Assembly: GCA_047972995.1 (NCBI GenBank)
Contig: JBKEBD010000017.1
Span: 27,720-91,719, forward strand
Reading direction: 5' to 3'
Source of the DNA: JBKEDC01 sp047972995
GTDB taxonomy: Bacteria; Bacteroidota; Bacteroidia; Bacteroidales; Prolixibacteraceae
DNA length: 64,000 nucleotides
In this document: positions 15,611 through 24,841 of the stretch, in pieces
Layout: each line of letters starts with the position of its first letter
How positions within the stretch are numbered: the stretch's first letter is position 1
The notes under the pieces: generated by a model
What the model was told of the DNA's origin: nothing
The model's input: the letters and a program-made list of their open reading frames with translations, nothing else
Database searches by the model: none
Program-made: the position numbers and the translations under genes

Positions 15611-16445
15611 AAAGACATTAAAAACAGCCATACATCTGTTGGATTTAGCTTTCGATGAAGATGTGGCAACAGGAGATATTACTACAAATAACCTCATTGC
15701 TCAAGGTGAAGTTAGAGAAGCATTCTGGCGTGCAAAAGAAAATGGAGTAGTGGCTGGTTTGCAATTGGCAGAACTGGCTTTTCGCCGATTAGATGCCAAT
15801 CTGCAATGGCAGCCTTTGGTGAAAGAAGGCGATGCGGTGAAAAAAGGGGATATTGTGGTGCGATTTAAATCTACTTATCGAGCATTACTTTCTGCCGAAC
15901 GCATTGCGCTAAATTTTGTGCAACGTCTTTCGGGCATTGCTACCGAAACACGCAGGTATGCAGATGCTGTAGCTCACACAGCAACCCAAATATTAGATAC
16001 ACGCAAAACTTTGCCAGCCTATCGCTTGCTTGATAAGTATGCGGTGAAGATAGGAGGCGGTACAAATCATCGCATCGGATTGTATGACATGGTGATGATT
16101 AAAGATAATCACATTGATATTGCGGGTGGTATTGCGCCTGCAGTGCTAGAAATACGAGCTAAAGTGCCAAGCCATATAAAAATTGAGGTAGAAACTACCA
16201 ATATAGATCAAGTGATGGAAGCAGTGCAGGCTGGAGCCGATATTATCATGCTCGATAATATGAGCAATGACGATATGGCAGAGGCGGTGAAATATATTGC
16301 TGGCAGAGCCAAAACTGAAGCATCGGGCAATATGAATTTGCAGCGATTGGCAGAAGTGGCAGCTACGGGAGTAGATTTTATTTCGGTGGGCGCATTAACA
16401 CATTCGGTTACTGCGTTAGATATTAGTCAGCGAATTGAATCATGA
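15600..16445 (+). CDS. nadC: Nicotinate-nucleotide pyrophosphorylase (carboxylating)
   Basis: Converts quinolinate and PRPP to nicotinate mononucleotide, the third step of NAD synthesis. 281 residues from ATG 15600 (MIDEKTLKTAIHLLD). Motifs include EDVATGDITT near the N-terminus, ILDTRKTLPAYRLLDKYAVKIGGGTNHR (about 133-160), MIKDNH, then EVETTNIDQVMEA and MLDNMS. An upstream frame opening at 15444 lies wholly inside nadB and is not the start. The start overlaps the nadB end by 11 bp and the stop overlaps coaX by 4 bp (ATGA). Confidence 0.96.
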   Translation: MIDEKTLKTAIHLLDLAFDEDVATGDITTNNLIAQGEVREAFWRAKENGVVAGLQLAELAFRRLDANLQWQPLVKEGDAVKKGDIVVRFKSTYRALLSAERIALNFVQRLSGIATETRRYADAVAHTATQILDTRKTLPAYRLLDKYAVKIGGGTNHRIGLYDMVMIKDNHIDIAGGIAPAVLEIRAKVPSHIKIEVETTNIDQVMEAVQAGADIIMLDNMSNDDMAEAVKYIAGRAKTEASGNMNLQRLAEVAATGVDFISVGALTHSVTALDISQRIES

Positions 16446-17164
16446 TTTTACTGGTTGACATTGGCAATACGTTGTGCAAGTGGGCGCTGGCAGACGAACA
16501 ACGAATTGTAGAGGAAGGTTTTACCGTTATCTTCAACGAATGCTATATAGAGTCGCTTCAGGCCAAGGGAAAGCAGTTTGATACCGTGGTAATTTGCTCT
16601 GTGCGTATGCTTTCTGAACGGTTGGAAGAGTATTTAAGTGTGCACTTTAAGTATCAGCGCATACAGCACAATCAAGCTTTGCCTCTGGCAATAGATTATG
16701 CAACGCCCGAAACTTTAGGCATGGACAGAGTTGTGGCAGCTATTGGCGCACGATCGTTATTCCCCAATGTTCCGTTGCTTGTGATTGATGCAGGCACGGC
16801 TATCACTGTTGACTATGTGAGTGCAGACGGTGTGTTTCAAGGAGGTAATATTGCTCCCGGAATTCAACTGCGTTTCCAATCATTGAATGAACACACCGAT
16901 AAGCTTCCGCTAGTGCAAGCTAAAGCAGAGTTCGATGCTATTGGCAAAGACACCGAATCTGCCATTCGGGCAGGGGTGCAGCAAGGCGTAGTTAATGAGT
17001 TAAGTTCTTATGTAGCAAAAGCAAGAGAACAGTATTCCAACTTGCAGGTAGTGCTCACGGGAGGCGATGCTTTATTGATTTCAAAAAATATGGTAGAAAA
17101 TTTAACAGTTGAAAAGAACTTGATATTCATTGGATTGAAACAAGTCGGCGTTAATTTAATGTAA
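16442..17164 (+). CDS. coaX: Type III pantothenate kinase
   Basis: Phosphorylates pantothenate, the first step of coenzyme A synthesis. 240 residues. ASKHA-fold motifs are visible: phosphate 1 loop VDIGNTLCKWAL (about 5-16), phosphate 2 DAGTAITVDYV (about 115-125), GGNIAPGIQLR and the adenosine motif LTGGDA. It overlaps nadC by 4 bp (ATGA), so NAD and CoA synthesis genes share an operon. Confidence 0.94.
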   Translation: MILLVDIGNTLCKWALADEQRIVEEGFTVIFNECYIESLQAKGKQFDTVVICSVRMLSERLEEYLSVHFKYQRIQHNQALPLAIDYATPETLGMDRVVAAIGARSLFPNVPLLVIDAGTAITVDYVSADGVFQGGNIAPGIQLRFQSLNEHTDKLPLVQAKAEFDAIGKDTESAIRAGVQQGVVNELSSYVAKAREQYSNLQVVLTGGDALLISKNMVENLTVEKNLIFIGLKQVGVNLM

Positions 17165-17226
17165 CAAATGCGTGGTCAATTATGATTTTTTATCATACAA
17201 TACTAGCAAGCATAAAACTATACCCT

Positions 17227-17234
17227 TATATTTG
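17227..17234 (+). promoter_or_regulatory. -7 promoter element of the envelope gene cluster
   Basis: TATATTTG matches TAnnTTTG, 70 bp upstream of the TPR gene start. Confidence 0.55.
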
Positions 17235-17304
17235 CTATTAATTCAAAAGAATCTCCCTACGAGTATAGATTTAAGTGTATATTAAAAACCGAAATACTTT
17301 AAAA

Positions 17305-18933
17305 ATGAAGTCTATTTTTACAAAGACAAACGTATTGACATTATTGATGTTCTTGGCTTGTCCAATTATAGCCATGGCACAAAAAGAAATCTCAGGAGTG
17401 GTGTATGAAGCAGGAACACCAAAAGCTGGTATGGAAGTCTCAGCTCATAAAGGAACTTCGTCTTATTCAGACCATGAAGGAAAGTTTACAATCACACTGG
17501 ATGAGAAATGTAAATATATTAAATTCACTGATTTGGTGACAGGTAAGTCATCAAAATTAGATGTAGATGGAACAGAAGAAAGCCCTTTGCGTTTTAGTGT
17601 TGATGGAAGTGCACTTCCTGAATTGGGTGCTGGTGGTTTTGTGGTTGACAATCGTTCGCAAGCCGAATTGGTAGCAGCTCAAGAAACAAAATACATGGAA
17701 GAGTTAACTCTTTATGAGCAAGATTACAAGCAGCACAACTACACTACAGCATTGAAGCACTGGAAAACCGTTTATAATCGTTATCCGAAATCTTCGTTGA
17801 ATGTTTATATTCAAGGGGTAAACATCTATAAAAACATCATGTCGAAATCTACAAGCATGGAAGCAATCGATGCTTACGTAGATACACTATCGCAAATTTA
17901 TGCTAAACGTATTGAGAACTTTGGTAACGAAGGTTTTGTGCGTGGACGTGAGGCAACAGACTTTTTCAACTCTTATGCTAATCAAACTTTAACAGATGCT
18001 GAGCGTGTAGATTTCTTGAAAAGATCTTACGATAAATTAGGCAAAGCTATTGAATTGAATGGTGAGCAAACAGAACCTGCAGTTTTGGTTATCTACATGG
18101 GTGTAACAAAAAGTTTGTTCCGCTCGGGAAATCTAGCTAAAGAAAAAGTTGTAGCAAACTATGGTAAAATTTCAGCTATTGTAGATAATAACTTAGCTAT
18201 TGATGCTGATAACGAGCAAATGACAGCTACTAAAGAAGAGGTAGATAAAGCATTCCAAACTTCTGGAGCGGCCGATTGTGAAGCATTGTTGGCTTACTAC
18301 GAACCTAAATTTGAAACGTTGAAAACAGAAGAGGAAGGTTTGAAAAAAATGCTTCGTGCTTTAGACCGTCAAAACTGTACTGACACTCAAGTTTATGCTG
18401 ATGCTGCTGAAGCAATGTACGAAATGAACCCTTCGGCAGAAGCTGCATTCAACATGGCTCGCTTGTTTGTGAAACGCGATCAAATCGACCAAGCAAAGGT
18501 GTATTACAAAAAAGCTATCAACGATGAAACAGACAAAGAATTGTTGGGTAAATACTACTATGAATTAGCACTGTTTACATTTGCTAAAGAACACGCCTTT
18601 ACTCAAGCCAAATCATTTGTAAAAGAATCTATTGCTAATGATCCTAAATCAGGTCGTTCGTATATCCTGTTAGGTGATATCTATGCACAAGGTGCAAAAA
18701 CATATAGCGATGATGCCTTCAAACGTGCCACAGTATACTGGGTAGCAGTAGACTATTATAACAAAGCAAAACAAGTAGAGCCAGACGTAGCACAAGAAGC
18801 AAATCAAAAAATTGCTACTTATAGCGCTTACTATCCAGATAAAGAAACCATGTTTTTCCAAGGTTTGCAAGTTGGTCAATCATACAAACTTGACGGTTGG
18901 ATTAACGAAACAACAAAAGTGCGTGTACGCTAG
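17305..18933 (+). CDS. Secreted TPR-repeat protein with N-terminal carboxypeptidase-regulatory-like domain
   Basis: 542 residues with a signal peptide ending AMAQ (about 1-24). A beta-sandwich domain of the CarboxypepD_reg type follows (about 25-105, KEISGVVYEAGTPKAGMEVSAHKGTSSYSDHEGKFTITL). The rest is alpha-helical with tetratricopeptide-like repeats, clearest near the end (ALKHWKTVYNRYP; AFNMARLFVKRDQIDQAKVYYKKAI; YYYELALFTFAKEHAFTQAKSFVKESI). Probably periplasmic or outer-membrane associated. It sits between coaX and lptC, a neighbourhood shared by many Bacteroidales. I start at ATG 17305 because the ten codons upstream precede the signal peptide. Confidence 0.82.
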   Translation: MKSIFTKTNVLTLLMFLACPIIAMAQKEISGVVYEAGTPKAGMEVSAHKGTSSYSDHEGKFTITLDEKCKYIKFTDLVTGKSSKLDVDGTEESPLRFSVDGSALPELGAGGFVVDNRSQAELVAAQETKYMEELTLYEQDYKQHNYTTALKHWKTVYNRYPKSSLNVYIQGVNIYKNIMSKSTSMEAIDAYVDTLSQIYAKRIENFGNEGFVRGREATDFFNSYANQTLTDAERVDFLKRSYDKLGKAIELNGEQTEPAVLVIYMGVTKSLFRSGNLAKEKVVANYGKISAIVDNNLAIDADNEQMTATKEEVDKAFQTSGAADCEALLAYYEPKFETLKTEEEGLKKMLRALDRQNCTDTQVYADAAEAMYEMNPSAEAAFNMARLFVKRDQIDQAKVYYKKAINDETDKELLGKYYYELALFTFAKEHAFTQAKSFVKESIANDPKSGRSYILLGDIYAQGAKTYSDDAFKRATVYWVAVDYYNKAKQVEPDVAQEANQKIATYSAYYPDKETMFFQGLQVGQSYKLDGWINETTKVRVR

Positions 18934-19495
18934 TTTATACAAAAAATACACGAAAAATTTAAGCATTGCAGTTCTCCTTATGGGAGCTGCAATGCTTTTG
19001 TTTTCTTGTAAATCAAATAGCAAGGAAGATATTGCGGCATTCATTGTTGATGAAAATCAACCTAAAATGTCGGCAGATACTTTTACTATGCTTTATTCTG
19101 ATTCTGCTAAAGTTCGCTTTCGCATGTCAGCTCCCCAAGTGCTCAGATATGAAGAGTATATGGAGTTTCCTTTGGGTGTTCATGTTGAAAAAATCGATGA
19201 AGAACAAGTGGTATCATCGCAATTAACAGCCGATTACGCTCGCCATGATGAAAAGAAAAACCGATGGGTAGCTCAAAATAATGTGGTGGCTGTTAATGCT
19301 GACGGAGATTCTTTAAAAACAGAAGAGCTCTTCTGGGACGAGAAGAAGGGGCGTATTTACTCGGAAAAGCAAGTGCAAATTGTACGTGCCGATCAGATTA
19401 TAAATGGCATTGGCTTTGAATCAGACCAAACTATGGAAAATTGGGAGATAGAAAAACCCACGGGAGTGTTGTATTTGGAAATGGATAAACAGTAA
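18923..19495 (+). CDS. lptC: LptC-family LPS export lipoprotein
   Basis: Probable periplasmic component of the Lpt bridge that carries lipopolysaccharide from inner to outer membrane. 190 residues with a lipobox LFSC (Cys near 30). An LptC/OstA-like beta region follows: EYMEFPLGVHVEKIDE, VSSQLTADYARHDEKKNRWVAQNNVVAVNADGDSLKTEELFWDEKKGRIYSEKQVQI. No ATG gives a full signal peptide. I propose GTG 18923, which overlaps the end of the TPR gene by 11 bp and suggests coupling. The later ATG at 18977 would cut into the signal sequence. Confidence 0.83.
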   Translation: MYASLYKKYTKNLSIAVLLMGAAMLLFSCKSNSKEDIAAFIVDENQPKMSADTFTMLYSDSAKVRFRMSAPQVLRYEEYMEFPLGVHVEKIDEEQVVSSQLTADYARHDEKKNRWVAQNNVVAVNADGDSLKTEELFWDEKKGRIYSEKQVQIVRADQIINGIGFESDQTMENWEIEKPTGVLYLEMDKQ

Positions 19496-19496
19496 T

Positions 19497-20768
19497 ATGG
19501 GACCAGACTTGCTACTTATTATAATGATGGTGCTATTCTCTGCCTTTTTTTCAGGTATGGAGATTGCCTTTGTATCGGCCAATAAAATGCGCATGGAGCT
19601 CGATAAGAAAAGCGACTCGATTTCAGCACGAATATTGGCTATCTTTTCCAATCACCCTGGGCAATATATTGCTACTATGTTGGTGGGAAATAATATTGCA
19701 CTGGTTGTTTATGGTATTGCTTTTGCTCGTTTGCTTGATCCGTACTTGCAGAATTTACACCTTCACCCAAGTTTGATGCTTCTTTTGCAAACGATTATTT
19801 CTACGCTTATTATTCTTTTTACAGCAGAGTTTCTTCCGAAAACGATTTTTCGAATTAACCCCAATGGGGCACTGAGTTTCTTTGCTTTACCTCTGTTTTT
19901 GTTTTACATTATTTTCTTTCCGATTACTAAAATCACCATGGGGTTTTCTAATCTCTTGTTGAAGACGGTGTTTAAAGGGGATGATGAAGAAGCCGATAAG
20001 GCCGTGTTTAGTAGGGTAGATCTAGACCATTTTGTGAATGAGCAGGATGGAATGAAGGAGGTGTCGGATGATAAACTGGAAAACGAGGTTAAACTATTTA
20101 GAAATGCACTTGAATTTTCGAAGGTGAAACTGCGTGAAACCATGGTGCCGCGTACCGAGATTGTGGCGCTAGAGGTTGGTGCTTCGCTAGATGAACTGAA
20201 AGCTTTGTTTATAGATAGTGGCTACTCGCGGATTCTGTTCTATGAAGATAATATCGATAATATCGTAGGCTATGTGCATCATTCCATGCTTTTCACACAT
20301 CCTGAGTCGTTGCGTCAGCGCATGAAAAAGATACTCATTGTGCCAGAAAGTATGCCAGCAAGTCGCTTGCTGAGCAAGTTCATACAGCAAAGCCAAAGTA
20401 TTGCAGTGGTGGTTGATGAATTTGGAGGTACAGCGGGTATGGTTACGATTGAAGATATCCTAGAGGAAATCTTCGGCGAAATTGAAGATGAGCACGATAC
20501 CAACGACCTTACAGAAGAATGTGTGTCAGAGGACGAATATGTTTTTTCGGCACGTATGGAATTAGACTATTTGGTAGAGAAATACCGACTTGTCTTTCCA
20601 CAAGAAGAGGCGTATGAAACATTGGCAGGATATATATTGTATCATCATGAAAGTATCCCATTGGTGGGTACTGAAATTGAAATAAAAAACTACAAATTCA
20701 CCATTCTAGAGGCTACAGAGAGTCGAATTGAGCTGGTGCGATTGTTAATTGCGGGCGATAAGCAATAA
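19497..20768 (+). CDS. CNNM/CBS-domain membrane protein (HlyC/CorC family, GldE-like)
   Basis: 423 residues: an N-terminal CNNM transmembrane domain (about 1-180; ALVVYGIAFARLLDP, ILFTAEFLPKTIFRINPN), a CBS pair (about 200-330; KLRETMVPRTEIVAL, VVVDEFGGTAGMVTIEDILEEIFGEIEDEHD) and a C-terminal CorC_HlyC domain (about 345-420). Family members are ion-transport related. In gliding Bacteroidetes the homologue is called GldE, but non-gliders also carry it. It starts 2 bp after lptC. Confidence 0.9.
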   Translation: MGPDLLLIIMMVLFSAFFSGMEIAFVSANKMRMELDKKSDSISARILAIFSNHPGQYIATMLVGNNIALVVYGIAFARLLDPYLQNLHLHPSLMLLLQTIISTLIILFTAEFLPKTIFRINPNGALSFFALPLFLFYIIFFPITKITMGFSNLLLKTVFKGDDEEADKAVFSRVDLDHFVNEQDGMKEVSDDKLENEVKLFRNALEFSKVKLRETMVPRTEIVALEVGASLDELKALFIDSGYSRILFYEDNIDNIVGYVHHSMLFTHPESLRQRMKKILIVPESMPASRLLSKFIQQSQSIAVVVDEFGGTAGMVTIEDILEEIFGEIEDEHDTNDLTEECVSEDEYVFSARMELDYLVEKYRLVFPQEEAYETLAGYILYHHESIPLVGTEIEIKNYKFTILEATESRIELVRLLIAGDKQ

Positions 20769-20825
20769 ACTATTGCTTAGACTAAAGGAATACAAAGATA
20801 TTTTCTTATCTTCGTCACCCGAAAA

Positions 20826-20833
20826 TATTTTTG
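20826..20833 (+). promoter_or_regulatory. -7 promoter element of the PpiD-like gene
   Basis: TATTTTTG matches TAnnTTTG, 27 bp before the start codon. Confidence 0.5.
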
Positions 20834-20860
20834 CTAACTAATAATAATCTATAATAATTA

Positions 20861-22969
20861 ATGGCAACTCTACAAAAAATTAGAAATCACGGAGGATTGC
20901 TTGTGGGTATTATCTTCGTTGCATTGGCGGCGTTCCTACTTGGCGATGCTTTCCGTTCAGGAGCTTTTGGAAGCGACACCCAAGTGGTGGGTGAAATTGA
21001 TGGAAACAAAATCAGCATTATTGATTTCCAAAGAAAAGTTGATGAAATTTCAGATGTGCATAAAATGAGCACTGGAAATATGCAGCTTGATGAGCATGCG
21101 ATGACCCAAGTTCGTAATGAAGTGTGGAGAGATTATGAATATCAAATCATCTTCGAACCAGCTTGTGAGAAACTTGGTTTGGCTGTAACTTCTGATGAAT
21201 TGTTCGACATGGTTCAAGGTTCAAACTTGCACCCTGCAATTCAACAAATGTTCACCGATCCTCAAACAGGACAATTCAGCAGAACTGCCGTGTTGAACTT
21301 TTTGCGTGCTGTGAACCAAGGGCAAGTGAATCAACAACAATATACTTACTGGAAATATTTGGAATCGCAAATCAAGCGCGACCGATTGGCAAGTAAATAT
21401 AACGCGTTGGTGGCAAAAGGGGTGTATGTAACATCTCTAGAAGCTAAAAACAGCTTGAAGGAGAAAAATACAGCTGTAGATTTCAATTATGTAAAACTAC
21501 CTTATTCTCTTGTTAGCGATAGCGCAGTTTCTGTATCTAATTCAGAAATTAAAGCTTACTACAACGCGCACAAAGAAGAATATTCTCGTGAGTCGTCTCG
21601 CACCATTCAATATGTGATGCTTCCAATTAAAGCTACAGATGCTGATGAAAAAGAAGCATTTGCTTGGATTCAAGACATCCGCGATGAATTTGCAACAGCT
21701 AGCGATAACCCTCAGTTTGTGAATCTTAATTCAGATATGGCTTTCGATGGTAACTATTTGAAAGAAGCTGATGTAGAAGATAGCTTGCGTGAGTTTGCTT
21801 TCTCAGCAAAAGTAGGCGATGTATATGGACCAGTGAGGGGTGCTCAAGCTTACACGCTAGTTAAATTAGATAGCCGCGAAATGCTTCCCGATTCAGTAAA
21901 AGCTCGTCACATCTTGCTTAATCCTCAAACTTTGGGTAGTTTAGATGCAGCACAAACAATGGCTGATAGCTTGAAAACAGTAATAGAGCAAAGAAAAACA
22001 TCATTTGCAGAATTGGCTGAAAGATATTCTGAAGATACAGGTTCTGCTTCCGATGGTGGTGATCTTGGTTGGTTCAAAAGAAATCAAATGGTGAAACCTT
22101 TTGAAGATGCAGCATTCAATGGCGATGTGAATAAAGTGTATGTTATTACTTCGCAATTTGGTGTACATATTATTCAACCTACTGCAAAAGGTAAAACTGT
22201 AGAACAAGTTCGCTTGGCAGAGTTGGTTCGCAACATTGAGCCTAGCGCACACACCGAAGATGCAGTTTATGCTAATGCAAGTAAATTAGCTACAATCTCT
22301 AATATTGAAGCTTTCAATAGTGAAGTAAAAGAGATGGGGCTTAACACTCGTCGAGCATCATTGTCGGAAGATGAGCCTTCAGTAGCTGGACTAGAAGATT
22401 CTCGTTCGCTAATTAGAGCTGCTTATTCGGCTAATGGTGTAAATGATTTCTTGACTGACTACGAAGGAACATCTATTTTCAAATTTGGTGAAAACTTTGT
22501 GTTAGCTCATTTGGCTGGTGTGCAAGAAAAAGGCTATGCTGATGTTGCTGATGTTACACCTTCAATTCGTCGTGAAATTGCGAAGACTAAGAAAGCAGAA
22601 CAATTGTCGGCAAAAGTGTCCGGTTCTGATTTGAATGCTATTGCTGCAAAAGAAAATGCAGCTGTTCAAAGTGCAGCCGGGGTGAACTTCGGAATGCAAA
22701 GCGTACCTACTTTGGGTGTTGAACCAGCAGTAGTTGGTACAGCAACAAATTTGGCACAAGGTTCTTTGTCGAAAGCTATTGCAGGTAATAACGGTATTTA
22801 TGTGTTGAAAAACACAGCTGTTAATACAGCAGCGACTCCAGCAGATGCACAAGTTTATGCAGAGCAAGCTCGTTTGAACTCGAACTATGCTTATCGCATT
22901 AACTATCAATCATTCGATGTGTTGAAAGATAAAGTAGAGGTAGAAGATAATCGCGTGCGATTCTTCTAG
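20861..22969 (+). CDS. SurA/PpiD-type peptidylprolyl isomerase
   Basis: Inner-membrane-anchored periplasmic folding factor of 702 residues. It has an N-terminal membrane segment (about 10-32, GGLLVGIIFVALAAFLLGDAF), a SurA_N-like helical region (NKISIIDFQRKVDEI) and a central parvulin domain (about 345-445: ARHILLNPQT, FAELAERYSEDTGSASDGGDLGWFKRNQMVKPFEDAAF, FGVHIIQ). The long C-terminal region is less conserved. The architecture is that of PpiD. It is last in the coaX-to-ppiD stretch and ends in a terminator facing frr. Confidence 0.9.
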   Translation: MATLQKIRNHGGLLVGIIFVALAAFLLGDAFRSGAFGSDTQVVGEIDGNKISIIDFQRKVDEISDVHKMSTGNMQLDEHAMTQVRNEVWRDYEYQIIFEPACEKLGLAVTSDELFDMVQGSNLHPAIQQMFTDPQTGQFSRTAVLNFLRAVNQGQVNQQQYTYWKYLESQIKRDRLASKYNALVAKGVYVTSLEAKNSLKEKNTAVDFNYVKLPYSLVSDSAVSVSNSEIKAYYNAHKEEYSRESSRTIQYVMLPIKATDADEKEAFAWIQDIRDEFATASDNPQFVNLNSDMAFDGNYLKEADVEDSLREFAFSAKVGDVYGPVRGAQAYTLVKLDSREMLPDSVKARHILLNPQTLGSLDAAQTMADSLKTVIEQRKTSFAELAERYSEDTGSASDGGDLGWFKRNQMVKPFEDAAFNGDVNKVYVITSQFGVHIIQPTAKGKTVEQVRLAELVRNIEPSAHTEDAVYANASKLATISNIEAFNSEVKEMGLNTRRASLSEDEPSVAGLEDSRSLIRAAYSANGVNDFLTDYEGTSIFKFGENFVLAHLAGVQEKGYADVADVTPSIRREIAKTKKAEQLSAKVSGSDLNAIAAKENAAVQSAAGVNFGMQSVPTLGVEPAVVGTATNLAQGSLSKAIAGNNGIYVLKNTAVNTAATPADAQVYAEQARLNSNYAYRINYQSFDVLKDKVEVEDNRVRFF

Positions 22970-22990
22970 TCACTACTTATAGTAATATAG

Positions 22991-23020
22991 AAAAAGGATG
23001 TCCATGGGCATCCTTTTTTT
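22991..23020 (+). terminator. Terminator of the PpiD-like gene
   Basis: AAAAAGGATG pairs with CATCCTTTTT (stem 22991-23000 / 23009-23018), followed by more T. Confidence 0.88.
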
Positions 23021-23088
23021 GTTCATGGGCACCATGCGGAAGAAAAAATAAATCACTTTTTTCGGCAGTTTGATGAATCATGTAAAAA

Positions 23089-23125
23089 AAAACAGGCTGC
23101 AAATTTAAAATTTGCAGCCTGTTTT
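23089..23125 (-). terminator. Terminator of frr
   Basis: A near-perfect palindrome (AAAACAGGCTGCAAAT with its complement). On the minus strand it is followed by a long T-run (A-run at 23084-23092 on plus). Confidence 0.88.
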
Positions 23126-23153
23126 GAATAAAATCTTTGGGTAGAACTGTAGC

Positions 23154-23714
23154 TTAGATTTTGAAGATATCTTCATTCTTTTGAGCTAACATTTCCTCTA
23201 CTTTTTTGCTGTAGTTGTTGGTCAAGGTTTGCACCTCAGCTTCGGCATCTTTTTGGCTGTCTTCAGAAAGACCTTCTTTCAAAAGTTTTTTCAAGCTGTC
23301 GTTTGCATCTTTGCGAGCATTACGAATACTTACTTTAGCATTTTCGCCTTCTGCATTGGCCTGTTTTGATAAGCCTTTACGACGCTCTTCAGTGAGAATA
23401 GGCACAGTAATGCGCACGATTTCGCCATTGTTTTCGGGGTTGAAGCCCAAGTTAGAGTTAATAATTGCTTTTTCAAGTTCAGGAATCATTTGTTTTTCCC
23501 AAGGTTGAATAGCAATAGTACGAGCATCGGGTGCTGTAACGTTTGCCACCTGAGTTAGAGGGGTCATGCTACCATAATAATCAACCATTACACCTGCAAT
23601 CATTTGAGGCGACGCCTTGCCAGCTCTAATGTGTGTTAGTTCTGTCTCCAAGTGAGCTAGTGTGCCTTCCATTTTTTCGTTGCACACGTCGAGAATGAAT
23701 CCTACTTCTTCCAT
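23154..23714 (-). CDS. frr: Ribosome recycling factor
   Basis: Splits post-termination ribosomes together with EF-G. 186 residues, the usual length, with family blocks LETELTHIRAGKASPQMIAGVMVDYYG (about 23-49), PLTQVANVTAPDARTIAIQPWEKQMIPELEKAI (about 52-84), NPENNGEIVRITVPILTEERRKGLSKQ and the helical C-terminus. Monocistronic on the minus strand, with TACCTTTG (complement of 23749-23756) as the -7 element. pyrH, a frequent neighbour, is absent. Confidence 0.96.
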   Translation of the reverse strand: MEEVGFILDVCNEKMEGTLAHLETELTHIRAGKASPQMIAGVMVDYYGSMTPLTQVANVTAPDARTIAIQPWEKQMIPELEKAIINSNLGFNPENNGEIVRITVPILTEERRKGLSKQANAEGENAKVSIRNARKDANDSLKKLLKEGLSEDSQKDAEAEVQTLTNNYSKKVEEMLAQKNEDIFKI

Positions 23715-23748
23715 TATATTGGGTTTTATTTGTTTTCTATTTCGTGAG

Positions 23749-23756
23749 CAAAGGTA
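23749..23756 (-). promoter_or_regulatory. -7 promoter element of frr
   Basis: TACCTTTG on the minus strand matches TAnnTTTG, 34 bp upstream of the frr start. Confidence 0.5.
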
Positions 23757-23837
23757 GCTAAAAATGTTTTAGCTTTCAATATTTCGTTAAGAAGCGTTTA
23801 TTTCTATTGGTATTTAGATGTAATTCATCGGATTTGC

Positions 23838-23845
23838 TATTTTTG
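23838..23845 (+). promoter_or_regulatory. -7 promoter element of gldA, likely leaderless
   Basis: TATTTTTG ends only four bases before the gldA ATG (23850). A start site a few bases downstream of the element would fall at or next to the ATG. Confidence 0.5.
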
Positions 23846-23849
23846 AATT

Positions 23850-24761
23850 ATGACAATTCGTATTGAAAACTTACGCAAAACTTATGGCGAGCAAGTAGCT
23901 ATCGATAATATCTCTTTTCAACTTGAAAAAGGTGAGTTAGTGGGATTTCTAGGTCCTAACGGGGCAGGCAAATCTACTACCATGAGAATCATGACGGGCT
24001 ATTTGGCAGCCGATGCCGGAGAGGTGTGGTTTGATGAGGAACAGGTTACTGTGGATAACCATAAGCTTCGAGCGCAAATTGGGTATCTTCCTGAGCATAA
24101 TCCGCTCTATACCGACCTCTATGTGAAGGAATATTTGAACTTTACAGCGGGGATGTATGGACTGAAAAACAAATCGGAAGCAGTAGATCGAGTAGTAGAA
24201 ATGACGGGCCTAGGGAAAGAGCAGCGCAAGAAAATTGGAGAATTGTCGAAAGGCTATCGGCAGCGTGTGGGCTTGGCACAAGCCCTGATTCACGACCCAA
24301 AACTGCTTATTCTCGATGAACCAACCACAGGACTCGACCCTAATCAGCTAGAGGAAATACGAGGGCTGATAAAATCTATTGCAGCAGAGAAAACCGTATT
24401 TTTCTCTACGCACATTATGCAAGAAGTAGAGGCTATTTGCAATCGGGTGCTTATCATTAATGATGGCAAGCTGATTGCCGACAACACTGCCGACGCCATT
24501 AAAAGTGGCGGACTGCTCGCCAGTGCGCAGCAAGTGCTTGTAGAGTTCACTCAAGTGGTGTGCCCCAATGCGCTGATGGAGAAACTCCCCCTTTCTTCTG
24601 CCGATGTACTTACGGAAACGAAGTTTCTGCTCACCGCCAATTCTGCAGTAGATATTCGCCCCTTGGTTTTCAACTGTGCGGTACAAAATGGTTGGACAAT
24701 CATTGCTCTCACCGAAAAACAAGCGAGTTTAGAAGCTGTTTTCCAACAATTAACAATGTAA
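23850..24761 (+). CDS. gldA: ABC transporter ATP-binding protein, GldA-like
   Basis: 303-residue ATPase. Walker A GPNGAGKST (about 36-44), Q-loop near IGYLPEHNPLY, signature LSKGYRQRVGLAQAL (about 132-146), Walker B LLILDEPTTGLDPNQ (about 152-166) and H-loop FFSTH are all intact. The N-terminal TIRIENLRKTYGEQVAIDNISF and the C-terminal domain fit the GldA branch of the CcmA/NatA-like ATPases. No gldF/gldG permease genes are adjacent. GldA occurs in non-gliding Bacteroidetes too, so gliding is not implied. Confidence 0.85.
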   Translation: MTIRIENLRKTYGEQVAIDNISFQLEKGELVGFLGPNGAGKSTTMRIMTGYLAADAGEVWFDEEQVTVDNHKLRAQIGYLPEHNPLYTDLYVKEYLNFTAGMYGLKNKSEAVDRVVEMTGLGKEQRKKIGELSKGYRQRVGLAQALIHDPKLLILDEPTTGLDPNQLEEIRGLIKSIAAEKTVFFSTHIMQEVEAICNRVLIINDGKLIADNTADAIKSGGLLASAQQVLVEFTQVVCPNALMEKLPLSSADVLTETKFLLTANSAVDIRPLVFNCAVQNGWTIIALTEKQASLEAVFQQLTM

Positions 24762-24766
24762 ATCAT

Positions 24767-24774
24767 TACTTTTG
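24767..24774 (+). promoter_or_regulatory. -7 promoter element of metH
   Basis: TACTTTTG matches TAnnTTTG, 67 bp before metH. I see no cobalamin or SAM riboswitch in the 80-bp gap. Confidence 0.5.
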
Positions 24775-24800
24775 CAGGTTAAAAACACAATGCCTATAAT

Positions 24801-24824
24801 CTCTCCACATTTGGAGAGTTGGAA
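24801..24824 (+). repeat. Palindromic intergenic repeat, copy 8 (forward, divergent)
   Basis: CTCTCCACATTTGGAGAGTTGGAAG: same hairpin-plus-tail design as the copies in the ilv and his operons but A/T-richer. It ends 17 bases before metH. Confidence 0.6.
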
Positions 24825-24841
24825 GATAACCCAATTTTAAG

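Noticed and set aside
23850..24761. Evidence for gliding motility
   Set aside because: GldA and GldE-like proteins also occur in non-gliding Bacteroidales; no other gld or spr genes are in the window.
24762..24841. Cobalamin or SAM riboswitch before metH
   Set aside because: The gap is only 80 bp and has no B12-box or SAM-box core; only a -7 element and a repeat copy are present.
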